Assembly: GCA_004143945.1 (NCBI GenBank)
Contig: SEHB01000002.1
Coordinates: 496,001-560,000, forward strand
Length of the DNA stretch: 64,000 nt
DNA from: Lysobacteraceae bacterium
Lineage (GTDB): Bacteria > Pseudomonadota > Gammaproteobacteria > Xanthomonadales > Rhodanobacteraceae
Direction of reading: 5' to 3'
The position numbers and the translations under genes were made by a program. This document shows positions 18,208 to 25,305 of the stretch, piece after piece; positions within the stretch are counted from its first letter, which is position 1; each line of letters begins with the position of its first letter. The notes under the pieces are model-generated. The model was not told the DNA's origin. It saw nothing but the letters and a program-made list of their open reading frames with translations, and made no database searches.

Positions 18208-18268
18208 CAATTCGTGTATGGACTCCCTTCGCAAGTGACAGTGTGAATCGTCATGTGGCAAGCGGTGC
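18202..18268 (+). other. attC left core AGCTAAC joined to an IS1111-type end (64-bp repeat, copy 1)
   Basis: AGCTAAC at 18202-18208 complements the core GTTAGCT at 16902-16908 and so marks the end of cassette 1. After TAACAATTCGT the sequence changes to ATGGACTCCCTTCGC (from 18218), an IS1111-like end, instead of the expected attC stem. The 64 bp at 18205-18268 recur at 19332-19395 with only four differences. Confidence 0.65.
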
Positions 18269-18647
18269 GGCTGCAGTCGTGTATACGGCCTTGGAGTGAG
18301 CGGCAGGCGCTCGGGCCAGGATGGAATCCGCCACAGCGAAGCCACACTTGATCGCCGAATGGCGGCGTGACTATAACGAGGTTCGACCACACCGCTCGCT
18401 GCAGGGCCGTACGCCGGCCGAGTTTGCAGCAACCATTCGAGCGGATGGACTCATTGCAACCCAACCCACGAGCGATAAGCTCGCAACCCGGGACTCTACG
18501 AAATAGTCGGTGGCCCTAGAATTCGGGGCAGGTCACACCGGCAACAGTCGCGGGCTCACGTCCATCGTTTTGTATCGTGCCATCGCCGACTCCCCTTAAT
18601 CGCTTCGCTGCATGCGAGCAAGATGGAGCTAGTTTCGCTACAGCCTA
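18269..18647. other. Inter-cassette debris: IS1111-type end, IS3 remnant, attC fragment
   Basis: Apart from the IS3 remnant, the stretch holds about 50 bp that continue the IS1111-like end (CTGCAGTCGTGTATACGG and on) and, after 18536, about 110 bp leading to the next core. The last part (18601-18647) contains CGCTTCGCTGCATGCGAGC and AGCTAGTTTCGCTACAGC, possible remains of attC arms. No gene is seen. Confidence 0.5.
18321..18506 (+). pseudogene. C-terminal remnant of an IS3-family (IS407-like) transposase
   Basis: 62 codons preserve only the end of an IS3-family DDE transposase: LIAEWRRDYNEVRPHRSLQG then RTPAEFAATI, a very characteristic block. The catalytic aspartates and everything upstream are gone. 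About 20 bp past the stop the sequence ends GGGGCAGGTCA (18526-18536), which looks like the outer terminus of such an element. It sits in the middle of a disrupted attC, between the ends of cassettes 1 and 2. Confidence 0.75.
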
Positions 18648-18654
18648 GTTAGAC
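18648..18654 (+). other. attC right core GTTAGAC, start of cassette 2
   Basis: GTTAGAC at 18648-18654 is the exact complement of GTCTAAC at 19329-19335. The pair brackets one open reading frame, as the two ends of a single integron cassette would. Confidence 0.6.
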
Positions 18655-18658
18655 AGCA

Positions 18659-18668
18659 GGGGGGGGGG
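18659..18668 (+). repeat. Run of ten G residues just upstream of a GTG start
   Basis: A homopolymer of ten G's ends six bases before the GTG start of the cassette-2 gene. It occupies the Shine-Dalgarno position. Slippage here would change spacing or strength of ribosome binding without altering the protein; such tracts are known phase-variation elements in other bacteria. It could also be a sequencing-length error. Confidence 0.6.
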
Positions 18669-18674
18669 CGGTAC

Positions 18675-19334
18675 GTGGCGTTTGATCCGGACACCAAGGA
18701 CAAGGTTTATAACTATATCAATGCCCATCTTGGAGATGAGGCTTGGCACCTATCCTACTTCGACTTTCTCTCTGACAAGGAACTTGCACGGAGGCTCGGT
18801 GAGGAGTTCATCTCTACCCGGCACACGTACAAGTACTTCGAGGGGATGGGCGCTGAAGGCTGGCTTCAGCGCGCTCAGGTTAGGCTTCAAGTGCTTTGCT
18901 ATGCCTCAATCTATGAAGCGGTTATCCACCATTTGCTGTTCGTTGACCTTGCCGCAGATCCTAGAGTCATCTCCCTAACAGAGTTCCCGACAAAGAAACA
19001 GATATCCATTCCTGCCGAAAGCATGGCGGTACTTGCCAAGCACCTAGAGCATGATGGGAAACGAATCATTCCAATGTTTGAAGCAGTGGGAAAGACCGAA
19101 GAGACAAAGGTTCGGTTCGACAAGAAAGCGGAGTGCGCAAAGGCCCTTGGAATAATAGAGGAGTGGCTAGCCACAGAGCTTGTTGAGTTCTATGAGGCGC
19201 GCAACGCGATCCATATCCACGCCGAGATCCGGAAAAGCTTGGCTTATGAGATTGATCTTGCAAGGCGGGCGTACATGAGACTTCAGCCGCTCAAAGAGCA
19301 GATCATTGCTTGGCGGGCCAGGGCTACTGTCTAA
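18675..19334 (+). CDS. Possible HEPN-domain protein in cassette 2
   Basis: 219 residues, all-helical by appearance, cytoplasmic, no known family recognised with certainty. Near the C-terminus the motif EARNAIHIHAEI gives R176-N-x-x-H180, the Rx4-6H pattern of HEPN ribonucleases, in a helix preceded by EEWLATELVEFY as in other HEPN-like proteins of mobile DNA. N-terminal landmarks: HLSYFDFLSDKELARR and RLQVLCYASIYEAVIHHLLF. The only suitable start is GTG 18675, next to the ten-G tract. The stop TAA is part of the cassette-end core GTCTAAC. Codon and base use are much lower in GC than the chromosome. A role as a stand-alone RNase toxin or defence effector is inference. Confidence 0.65.
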   Translation: MAFDPDTKDKVYNYINAHLGDEAWHLSYFDFLSDKELARRLGEEFISTRHTYKYFEGMGAEGWLQRAQVRLQVLCYASIYEAVIHHLLFVDLAADPRVISLTEFPTKKQISIPAESMAVLAKHLEHDGKRIIPMFEAVGKTEETKVRFDKKAECAKALGIIEEWLATELVEFYEARNAIHIHAEIRKSLAYEIDLARRAYMRLQPLKEQIIAWRARATV

Positions 19335-19395
19335 CAATTCATGTATGGACTCCCTTCGCAAGTGACCGTGTGAATCGTCATCTGGCAAGAGGTGC
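19329..19395 (+). other. attC left core GTCTAAC joined to an IS1111-type end (64-bp repeat, copy 2)
   Basis: GTCTAAC (19329-19335) ends cassette 2. After TAACAATTCAT the sequence switches to ATGGACTCCCTTCGC (19345 on), the same join and the same flank as copy 1 at 18205-18268. The similarity stops just after GGCAAGAGGTGC, where AATAACGGGGACGGA leads into the IS3-family element. Confidence 0.65.
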
Positions 19396-19477
19396 CAATA
19401 ACGGGGACGGATGATCCTGCCCCCGCTTCACGGACACCCGGATAAGCGATTCAATATCGCAAACCGAGGTGGACGCA

Positions 19478-19777
19478 ATGGCAACGAAGAAGACAGGGCC
19501 AAAGGTACGGCGGGCGCGCTTCAGTACGGAGTTCAAGCAGCAGGCCCTGTTGCGGGCGGTGGCCGACGGAGTGCCGGCGGTGGCACGGGAACTGGGCTTG
19601 GAGCCGGCCCAGCTGTATGCGTGGCGATCGAAGGCCCAGCAGCAAGGGCAGAACGACGAGGCGCAGCGGCTGCAGCAGTCGGAGCTGGCGCGGCTGCGGC
19701 GTGAGCTGGCGCGGGTGGAAGAGGAGAACGCCTTTCTAAAAAAGGCGGCGGCGTACTTCGCGAAGCAGCCGAAGTGA
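19478..19777 (+). CDS. IS3-family transposase OrfA
   Basis: 99 residues: an N-terminal helix-turn-helix (RRARFSTEFKQQALLRAVAD to VARELGLEPAQLYAWRSKAQ) and a C-terminal leucine-zipper helix (ELARLRRELARVEEENAFLK), the usual OrfA plan for binding the IS ends and dimerising. The ATG at 19478 follows GAGGTGG; a GTG three codons earlier is possible. A slippery site A AAA AAG lies at 19738-19744 in the OrfA frame; a -1 shift there enters the OrfB frame with no stop between, so the active OrfAB transposase is probably made by programmed frameshifting. Confidence 0.92.
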   Translation: MATKKTGPKVRRARFSTEFKQQALLRAVADGVPAVARELGLEPAQLYAWRSKAQQQGQNDEAQRLQQSELARLRRELARVEEENAFLKKAAAYFAKQPK

Positions 19778-20619
19778 AGTACGCGACGATGAAGAACCAC
19801 GAAGGCGAGTTCGCGGTGCGGTTGATGTGCCGGGTGCTGTCGGTGTCGGCGAGCGGGTACTACGACTGGCGCAAGCGGGGCGTGTCGAAGCAGGTGCAGG
19901 CGCGAGCCGAGCTGGATGCGCAGGTGAAGGCCGAGTTCACGGCTCGCAAAGGCCGCGCAGGCGCGCCTCGGCTGTCGCACCATCTCAAGCGTGGCCGGCG
20001 CCAGGTGGCTCAAAGCCTGCGCCGTCAGGGCCTGCGCGCGAACGCGGCGAGGAAGTACAAGGCAACGACGAACTCGAACCACACGCTGCCGGTGGCGGAG
20101 AACCTGTTGCAGCAGGACTTCACGGCCAAGCGACCCAACCAGGTGTGGGTGGGCGACATCACGTTCATCGGAACCGATGAAGGTTGGCTGTACCTGGCGG
20201 TGGTGCTGGACCTGTACTCGCGCCGGGTCGTGGGCTGGTCGATGGGCGATCGCATGCCGGCCTCGCTGGTGTGCGACGCGCTGCGGATGGCGTTGTTCAA
20301 CCGCAGGATGCCGCGCGGCGTGATCATGCACACCGACCGCGGCAGCCAGTACTGCTCGCACGAGCATCGCGCCCTGCTCGATCAGCACGGCCTGATCGCC
20401 AGCATGAGCGCGAAGGGCAACTGCTACGACAACGCGGCAATGGAGAGCTGGAACCACAGCCTCAAGGTCGAGGCGATCCACGGCGAACGCTTCGCTACGC
20501 GCGATCAGGCGCGTGCGCACGTGTTCGAGTACATCGAGCTGGACTACAATCGAAATCGGCTTCACTCGACGCTGGGCTATCTCAGTCCGGAGCAGTTCGA
20601 GCAGGCCAACGCTGCTTAG
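19774..20619 (+). CDS. IS3-family transposase OrfB (DDE integrase domain)
   Basis: 281 residues with an HTH_21-like N-terminus (YYDWRKRGVSKQVQARAEL) and an rve integrase core. The catalytic triad is visible: D in VWVGDITFIGTDEGW, D in HTDRGSQYCS, and E in NCYDNAAMESWNHSLK; the family end DYNRNRLHSTLGYLSPEQFE is complete. It starts at GTG 19774, overlapping the OrfA stop by four bases, but is likely expressed mainly as an OrfAB fusion through the A AAA AAG site upstream. It cuts and joins the IS ends during transposition. Confidence 0.95.
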   Translation: MKYATMKNHEGEFAVRLMCRVLSVSASGYYDWRKRGVSKQVQARAELDAQVKAEFTARKGRAGAPRLSHHLKRGRRQVAQSLRRQGLRANAARKYKATTNSNHTLPVAENLLQQDFTAKRPNQVWVGDITFIGTDEGWLYLAVVLDLYSRRVVGWSMGDRMPASLVCDALRMALFNRRMPRGVIMHTDRGSQYCSHEHRALLDQHGLIASMSAKGNCYDNAAMESWNHSLKVEAIHGERFATRDQARAHVFEYIELDYNRNRLHSTLGYLSPEQFEQANAA

Positions 20620-20748
20620 ACGGGTGTCCGAAAAGCGGGGCCAAGATCAGGAGGTGGTTAAGACGAATAATGGGGACGGGGGCGGTTACGAAGATACCCC
20701 TGCACGAAGGCAGCATGCGAGCCGCTTACACACCGCGACGGGCTTCCT

Positions 20749-21195
20749 TCACAATTCCAGCGTCATCGCCTGCCCCACAACTAACGCCTGCCACTCCGCA
20801 TCGAGCTCCTCGATGCGCGACCGCACCGCGAGGATGTCATCAGGCAAGACCGGGAGCGGCGCGCACGCGCGCGCACGGCACGTGACCTGGTACAGCTCGA
20901 TCATGTCCTCGGAAGGACTCGCTCCGCCGGACCAGGCGTCGCCCTGGAACACTTCGACGAGGCGTTCGACGCCGTCGCTTTCGGACTCGGCCGCCATGCG
21001 GAAGTCCGCCGCTTCGCCGTCGCGCACGCGACCGAGGAAGCCGCGCTTGTGCAGGATGCTTTCGACCGCGTAATGCACCATGTCGTGCGGGATGATGCGC
21101 TGCTTCGGGCACTCGATGCTCTCGGTCGCGTCGCCGCGATCGATGACCATGCGGTCGTACTTGCCGCTGCCCTTGATGAAGGTGACTTTCACCAT
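20749..21195 (-). CDS. Conserved-looking protein of unknown function
   Basis: 148 residues, cytoplasmic, no family recognised. The N-terminal part (VKVTFIKGSGKYDRMVIDRG) looks like a small beta-hairpin; IIPHDMVHYAVESILHKRGF follows, with a His/Asp-rich helix, and a C-terminal helix RSRIEELDAEWQALVVGQAM. The start at 21195 is the first ATG in the part with normal coding character; upstream codons are antisense to neighbouring sequence. High GC matches the chromosome, so this gene lies outside the cassette island and marks its right border. It is followed by a DUF1579-like gene on the same strand about 70 bp away. Confidence 0.6.
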   Translation of the reverse strand: MVKVTFIKGSGKYDRMVIDRGDATESIECPKQRIIPHDMVHYAVESILHKRGFLGRVRDGEAADFRMAAESESDGVERLVEVFQGDAWSGGASPSEDMIELYQVTCRARACAPLPVLPDDILAVRSRIEELDAEWQALVVGQAMTLEL

Positions 21196-21266
21196 TGCCG
21201 TCGCCTGCGAAAGAGGCCGCGCAAGAGCGCGTGAACAAGGGCGACCCAACGCGCGAAACCGCCAGA

Positions 21267-21755
21267 TCACGCCTTGCGGAAGAAATCCATCGTCCAGTTG
21301 GTTTCCCATGTCGCGCCCGCGTCGGGGGAGAACGCCTGCTCCCACCTGAGCTGGTCCGCGCTGCACTTCGACCACAGGAACCGGATCCTGATCGGTTTGC
21401 CCTGGAACGTGTCCTCGGCGTAGAACGTGCCGACGCCCTCCGCGAACGAACCGACGACCGGCACATCGATCCGTCCGGGAAAGCGGCCGTCGAGCCACCA
21501 GATCGACCACGTGCGGTGGGCGGCATCGTAGGAACGCAACGCGACTGCGCGAAATTCCCCTTCGGGGAACTTCAGCAGATTGTCTTCGATGTTGCCGAAT
21601 CCGCCGAGGACACTCCGCGTGGACATCTCCCCGTCAAACTCGATCCATTCGTCGGAATCGGCGAGCCGTTCCTTGAGACGACGATGCTTGACGCTCCAGT
21701 CGCCGAGCACGAAGTCGAAGTCGGAAGGCGCCGTAGGCAAGGTGGGCAGTGGCAT
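21267..21755 (-). CDS. DUF1579-like beta-barrel protein
   Basis: 162 residues with the layout of DUF1579-type proteins: start MPLPTLPTAPSDFDFVLGDW, then VKHRRLKERLADSDEWIEFD, NIEDNLLKFPEGEF, RTWSIWWLDGRFPGRIDVPV and a C-terminal WETNWTMDFFRKA. Many small hydrophobic-pocket proteins share this plan; no enzyme activity can be assigned. Cytoplasmic, no signal peptide. The start at 21755 has GAGG about ten bases upstream. It lies between the unknown 148-residue gene and the DinB-family gene, all on the minus strand and probably independently transcribed, given the gaps. Confidence 0.7.
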   Translation of the reverse strand: MPLPTLPTAPSDFDFVLGDWSVKHRRLKERLADSDEWIEFDGEMSTRSVLGGFGNIEDNLLKFPEGEFRAVALRSYDAAHRTWSIWWLDGRFPGRIDVPVVGSFAEGVGTFYAEDTFQGKPIRIRFLWSKCSADQLRWEQAFSPDAGATWETNWTMDFFRKA

Positions 21756-21922
21756 GCGAGTCGATCCTCGGGTTATGCATACCAGTGTACCGGTCGCGCG
21801 GGACACGGCGGGAACCGGGTCGGACGCTTCCTGCCACGGCAGCTCGCCGATGCGCGTGGCCCGCAGCGGAGTGCGATCGGATGCGCCATCCGAACCACGC
21901 TGCCGTGCCGGATTCGTTGCCC

Positions 21923-22414
21923 CTACGGCGCGTTGCGGCGTTTGGGCTCGGCCGAATGCAGAAAGCGCGTGAACGTGTCTTTCGGGCGTTCGATGCCGCA
22001 TGCGGTCAGGACCATGCCGACATTCCCGCGGTGGTAGGTGCCGTGCGCGAGCACGTGGAACAGCATCTCTTCGCGCGTCATGCAGCCGCGATCACCATCG
22101 GTGAACGTGAACGTGATCGACTCGCCCAGCTCGCCATGCGCTGTCCGGGCGACATACGCCTGGTACCAGTCATCGATCGTCGCGATGCTCGCGCGCAATT
22201 CGTCGAGGCCGGGGGTCTCTGGCGTATTCGTCGCCGTGAACCCGTGCGCCGCGCCGACCAGATGCGCCGCGAAGATGCGATCGACGACTTGCGTATGGTT
22301 CATGAGGCGCACGGCGAGCGTCCACTGCTCCGGAAAGCGAGCGGCGTCGATCGTCGCGATCGCATCGAGGATCTCGGCATTGGCCCAGGCCTTGTAGCGG
22401 AACGCATGCTTCAT
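21923..22414 (-). CDS. DinB-family metal-dependent protein
   Basis: A 163-residue four-helix-bundle protein of the DinB/YfiT superfamily. The three-histidine metal site is visible: MNHTQVVDRIF in the second helix and HVLAHGTYHRGNVGMVL (H-x3-H) in the last. It opens MKHAFRYKAWANAEILDAI, the typical DinB start. Members act as thiol-dependent transferases or have unknown roles; no substrate can be inferred. The ATG at 22414 is chosen over 22420 because GAGG stands six bases before it. Confidence 0.82.
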   Translation of the reverse strand: MKHAFRYKAWANAEILDAIATIDAARFPEQWTLAVRLMNHTQVVDRIFAAHLVGAAHGFTATNTPETPGLDELRASIATIDDWYQAYVARTAHGELGESITFTFTDGDRGCMTREEMLFHVLAHGTYHRGNVGMVLTACGIERPKDTFTRFLHSAEPKRRNAP

Positions 22415-22675
22415 CGGCATCCTCGATGGGTTCGGGCGCAACCCGCGATTGTCGCGCGGATTCGCGCCCCGCGGACCATCCCGAACGGCATCGAGTGGCT
22501 CCGCGACGTTCCGCAGCGCCCGCACGCACGCGAGGCGGCGCTTCCGACGCTATGCTGCCGCCGCCGGCGGTGTCGGCATCGAGAGGCCGTCCGACGCGTG
22601 GATCACCTGGCTGGAAATGTTGAAGCAGCGGCGCGATCGGCGACCGGGGACGCGCCTGCCAGCACCCGCCGCGTG

Positions 22676-23719
22676 ATGGTCGTCGTCGGCGCGTGGGCGC
22701 TCGTCGCGATGCTGCTCGCGGCGCAAGCCTGGGTGGCCGCGCAGGTGCGTGGCGAACCGGTCATCTGGGCGCGCGCGAGTGCGATCTGGCTGGTCTGGGC
22801 CGCGGTATGGGCCGCGCTCACGCCGCTCGCGCTGCGGCTCGAGGCACGCTTCCCGCTGCAGCGACCGCATCGACTGCGCTCGCTCGCGGTGCATGGCCTC
22901 GCCTCGGTCGGCTACGCCCTCGTCAACCTCGCGCTGTTCGCGGTCGCGGCGCCGCTGATCGGCGCGACCCAGGTCGAGCCGACCTGGCTCGGCACCTTCA
23001 GCCGCCTGCTCGGCACGACCTTCCTGCTGAACCTGCCGGTCTACTGGCTGATCATCGTCGCGGCGCACCTGGAGCGACTCGCGCGCAGCGCGCGGGAGAA
23101 GGACCGCAGGCAGCTCCGCCTCGAGGCGCAGCTCGCGGATGCGCGCCTGCAGACGCTGCGCATGCAATTGCAGCCGCACTTCCTGTTCAACGCGCTCAAC
23201 ATGGTCTCGGTGCTGATGCACGAGGACGCGGATGCGGCGGACCGGATCCTGCTGCAGCTCAGCGCGCTGCTGCGTCGTTCGCTCGACGGCAGCGAGGCGC
23301 ACGAGGTCACGCTCGGCGAGGAGATCGGTTTCCTCGAGCGCTACCTCGAGATCGAGCAGGCGCGGCTCGGCGAGCGCTTCGGCTACCGGATCGTTGTCCC
23401 CGACGATTGCCTGCAGGCGCGGGTACCGAACCTGATCCTGCATCCGCTCGTCGAGAACGCGATCCGCCATGGCATCTCGACGCGCGCGGGGCCCGGGCGG
23501 GTCGAGGTCGCGGCGGAGCGTCATGGCGACTCGCTGCGCTTGTGCGTCGTCGATGACGGGCGCGGCCTGCCCGCAGCGATGGCCGAGCGCGTCGGACTCG
23601 CGAACACGCGCGCGCGGCTGCGCCTGCTGTACGCAGACCGACAACGCTTCGACGTGCGCAACCTCGATCACGACGGCGTGATCGCCGAGATCGAGCTGCC
23701 CTGGCGCACCGGTCCATGA
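22676..23719 (+). CDS. LytS/YehU-type sensor histidine kinase
   Basis: About 347 residues. The N-terminal half has four hydrophobic helices (first MVVVGAWALVAMLLAAQAWV). It is followed by a coiled linker and a His_kinase domain with QLQPHFLFNALNMV, whose first histidine is the phosphorylation site, and an HATPase with HPLVENAIRHG (N box) and DDGRGLP (G box). It transmits an unknown membrane signal to the LytTR response regulator directly downstream, with which it overlaps by ATGA. Start uncertain: ATG 22676 begins the first helix; upstream in-frame GTG codons near 22599 are possible. No recognisable ribosome-binding site decides it. Confidence 0.88.
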   Translation: MVVVGAWALVAMLLAAQAWVAAQVRGEPVIWARASAIWLVWAAVWAALTPLALRLEARFPLQRPHRLRSLAVHGLASVGYALVNLALFAVAAPLIGATQVEPTWLGTFSRLLGTTFLLNLPVYWLIIVAAHLERLARSAREKDRRQLRLEAQLADARLQTLRMQLQPHFLFNALNMVSVLMHEDADAADRILLQLSALLRRSLDGSEAHEVTLGEEIGFLERYLEIEQARLGERFGYRIVVPDDCLQARVPNLILHPLVENAIRHGISTRAGPGRVEVAAERHGDSLRLCVVDDGRGLPAAMAERVGLANTRARLRLLYADRQRFDVRNLDHDGVIAEIELPWRTGP

Positions 23720-24477
23720 CGATCCGTGCGCTGATCGTCGACGACGAACCCATCGCCCGCCGCGGACTGCTGCGCTTGCTGCGGCAGGAGCCCGACATCG
23801 AGGTCGTCGGCGAGTGCGGCGATGGCGCATCGGCAGTCGCGGCGATCGGCGCACTCTCGCCCGACCTCGTGTTCCTCGATGTGCAGATGCCCGAGCTCGA
23901 CGGGTTCGCGGTCGTCGAAACCGTCGGCGCCGAGCGCATGCCGGCCGTCGTGTTCGTGACCGCGTTCGACCAGCATGCGCTGCGTGCGTTCGATGCGCAG
24001 GCGGTCGACTACGTTCTCAAACCGATCGACCCGGAGCGCCTGCGCCGCGCGCTGCAGCGTGTCCGCGCGCGGCTCGCCGCGCCGGACGCGGACTTCGCGC
24101 GCCGCGTGACCGAGGTGCTGCGATCGATCGACCGCGGATCGCTGCGACCTTGGCCGACGCGACTCGCGATTCGTTCCGACGGTCGCGTGCGCCTGCTGGA
24201 CATCGACGAGGTCGATCGCATGATCGCCGCCGGCAACTACGTCGAGGTGCATGCGGGGAAGGATCGCCACCTGCTGCGCGAGACGATGGCAAGCCTCGAG
24301 GCGCGGCTCGACCCGCAGCGCTTCATCCGCATCTCGCGCGCGGCGATCGTGAGCATCGCGCGCATCCGCGAAGTGCAGCCGCTGTTCAATGGCGACTTCG
24401 TCGTGCTGCTCGACACCGGTGCGCAGGTGAATGGCAGCCGGCGCTACCGCGCGGCGCTCGATACGCTTTTTCGCTGA
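23716..24477 (+). CDS. LytTR-family response regulator (LytR/AlgR type)
   Basis: 253 residues. A receiver domain with the acidic pair in IVDDEP, phosphoacceptor D55 in LVFLDVQMPE and the conserved lysine in DYVLKPI; then, from about residue 155, a LytTR DNA-binding domain (GRVRLLDIDEVDRMIAAGNY, RFIRISRAAIVSIARIREVQ, VNGSRRYRAAL). It is coupled to the LytS-like kinase by ATGA. LytTR regulators bind pairs of direct repeats in target promoters; no such target is evident beside it. Confidence 0.93.
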   Translation: MTIRALIVDDEPIARRGLLRLLRQEPDIEVVGECGDGASAVAAIGALSPDLVFLDVQMPELDGFAVVETVGAERMPAVVFVTAFDQHALRAFDAQAVDYVLKPIDPERLRRALQRVRARLAAPDADFARRVTEVLRSIDRGSLRPWPTRLAIRSDGRVRLLDIDEVDRMIAAGNYVEVHAGKDRHLLRETMASLEARLDPQRFIRISRAAIVSIARIREVQPLFNGDFVVLLDTGAQVNGSRRYRAALDTLFR

Positions 24478-24539
24478 CGCTCGCTGCGCTTGCTCGTGGG
24501 GGTGTCCCGGAGTGACGGAAGCGGGCACTCATGCTCCTC

Positions 24540-24650
24540 CGCGCGCGACCGATTGCGCTGCGGATCGCCCACAGGGTGGGCTCCTACAGGGGCAGGGTTC
24601 CGCATGGGGGCGCACCCCCTGCGCGATCGCGCACCGCGGATACCGTCCGT
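24540..24650. repeat. REP-like units in the gap before the SnoaL gene
   Basis: GCGGATCGCCCACAGGGTGG then GCTCCTAC (24560-24587) and GGGGCGCACCCCCTGCGCGA (24606-24625) are two opposed halves of the REP family at 1541-1745, able to pair with each other. The 288-bp gap holds nothing else recognisable. Confidence 0.65.
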
Positions 24651-24765
24651 CACTGCGCAGCACCGACCCGTCCCACCCTGGCGTCCGCCCGTCACAAAAC
24701 CCGCGCGGACATCGGGGCAGCGCATCGATGATCCGGCCACGCACTTGCGCGTGATGGAGATCGTC

Positions 24766-25305
24766 ATGAAAACCTGCAACCTCCTGCTGTCCGCGGTCGC
24801 CGCACTCGCGGCGCTCGCGGGCGTGGTGCCGTGCGGCGCGAACGCGTCCGACGGCGTCCGCACCGACTCGCTCGAACTCAACAAGGCGATCACCCGCCGG
24901 GTGTACGAGGAAGGCCTGAGCCAGGGCCGCTTCGACGTGCCCTACACGACCGACTTCGTCGGACACGGTGGCAGGAACACGTTCACCCATGCCGACGGCA
25001 TGGCCGAAGCGAAGGGCTGGCGCGAGGCGTTTCCCGACCTCGCGATCACGGTCGAGAAGCAGGTGGCCGAGAACGATCTCGTCGCCGTGCACTGGACCGC
25101 GCGCGGGAGCAACACCGGTTCCGGCAACGGGCTTCCGGCCACGGGCCGCGCGGTCGAGATCACCGGAACCACGCTGTTCCGCCTGGATGACGGACGCATC
25201 GCCGAGGAATGGACCTGCGCGAATTCGCTTGGGCTCATGAAACAGCTCGGCCTCGTGGAGACGACGACGGCAGCTGCCGCCGCGCGCAAGACGCCGGCGC
25301 GCTGA
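24766..25305 (+). CDS. Exported SnoaL-like (NTF2-fold) polyketide-cyclase family protein
   Basis: 179 residues with a signal peptide (MKTCNLLLSAVAALAALAGV, cleavage after GANA) followed by a SnoaL-like ester-cyclase domain: LNKAITRRVYEEGLSQGRFD, DFVGHGG, AFPDLAITVEKQVAENDLVA, GRAVEITGTTLFRLDDGRIA, EEWTCANSLGLMKQLG. This is the common aklanonic-acid-cyclase-like stress protein group; despite the name it need not be involved in polyketides. The start at 24766 follows GGAGATCGTC. It stands alone between repeat arrays. Confidence 0.82.
   Translation: MKTCNLLLSAVAALAALAGVVPCGANASDGVRTDSLELNKAITRRVYEEGLSQGRFDVPYTTDFVGHGGRNTFTHADGMAEAKGWREAFPDLAITVEKQVAENDLVAVHWTARGSNTGSGNGLPATGRAVEITGTTLFRLDDGRIAEEWTCANSLGLMKQLGLVETTTAAAAARKTPAR

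Larger units (their letters stand above)
19412..20649 (+). mobile_element. Intact IS3-family insertion sequence, 1238 bp, with GGA target duplication
   Basis: Terminal inverted repeats of 29 bp lie at 19412-19440 and 20621-20649; they begin TGATC and end GGACACCCG, with 25 of 29 positions matching. GGA flanks both ends (19409-19411 and 20650-20652), a 3-bp target duplication typical of IS3. Two overlapping frames encode OrfA and OrfB. Both frames are open and all DDE residues are present, so the element looks functional. Its high GC differs from the low-GC cassettes beside it. Removing the element and one GGA restores GGGGACGGAGGTGGTTAAG, similar to GGGGACGGAGGTGATTGAC at 16609-16627 on the other strand. 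Confidence 0.93.

Noticed and set aside
18321-18506. Independent small protein gene
   Set aside because: The 61 residues are just the conserved end of an IS3-family transposase, next to an IS end; the N-terminal and catalytic parts are gone.
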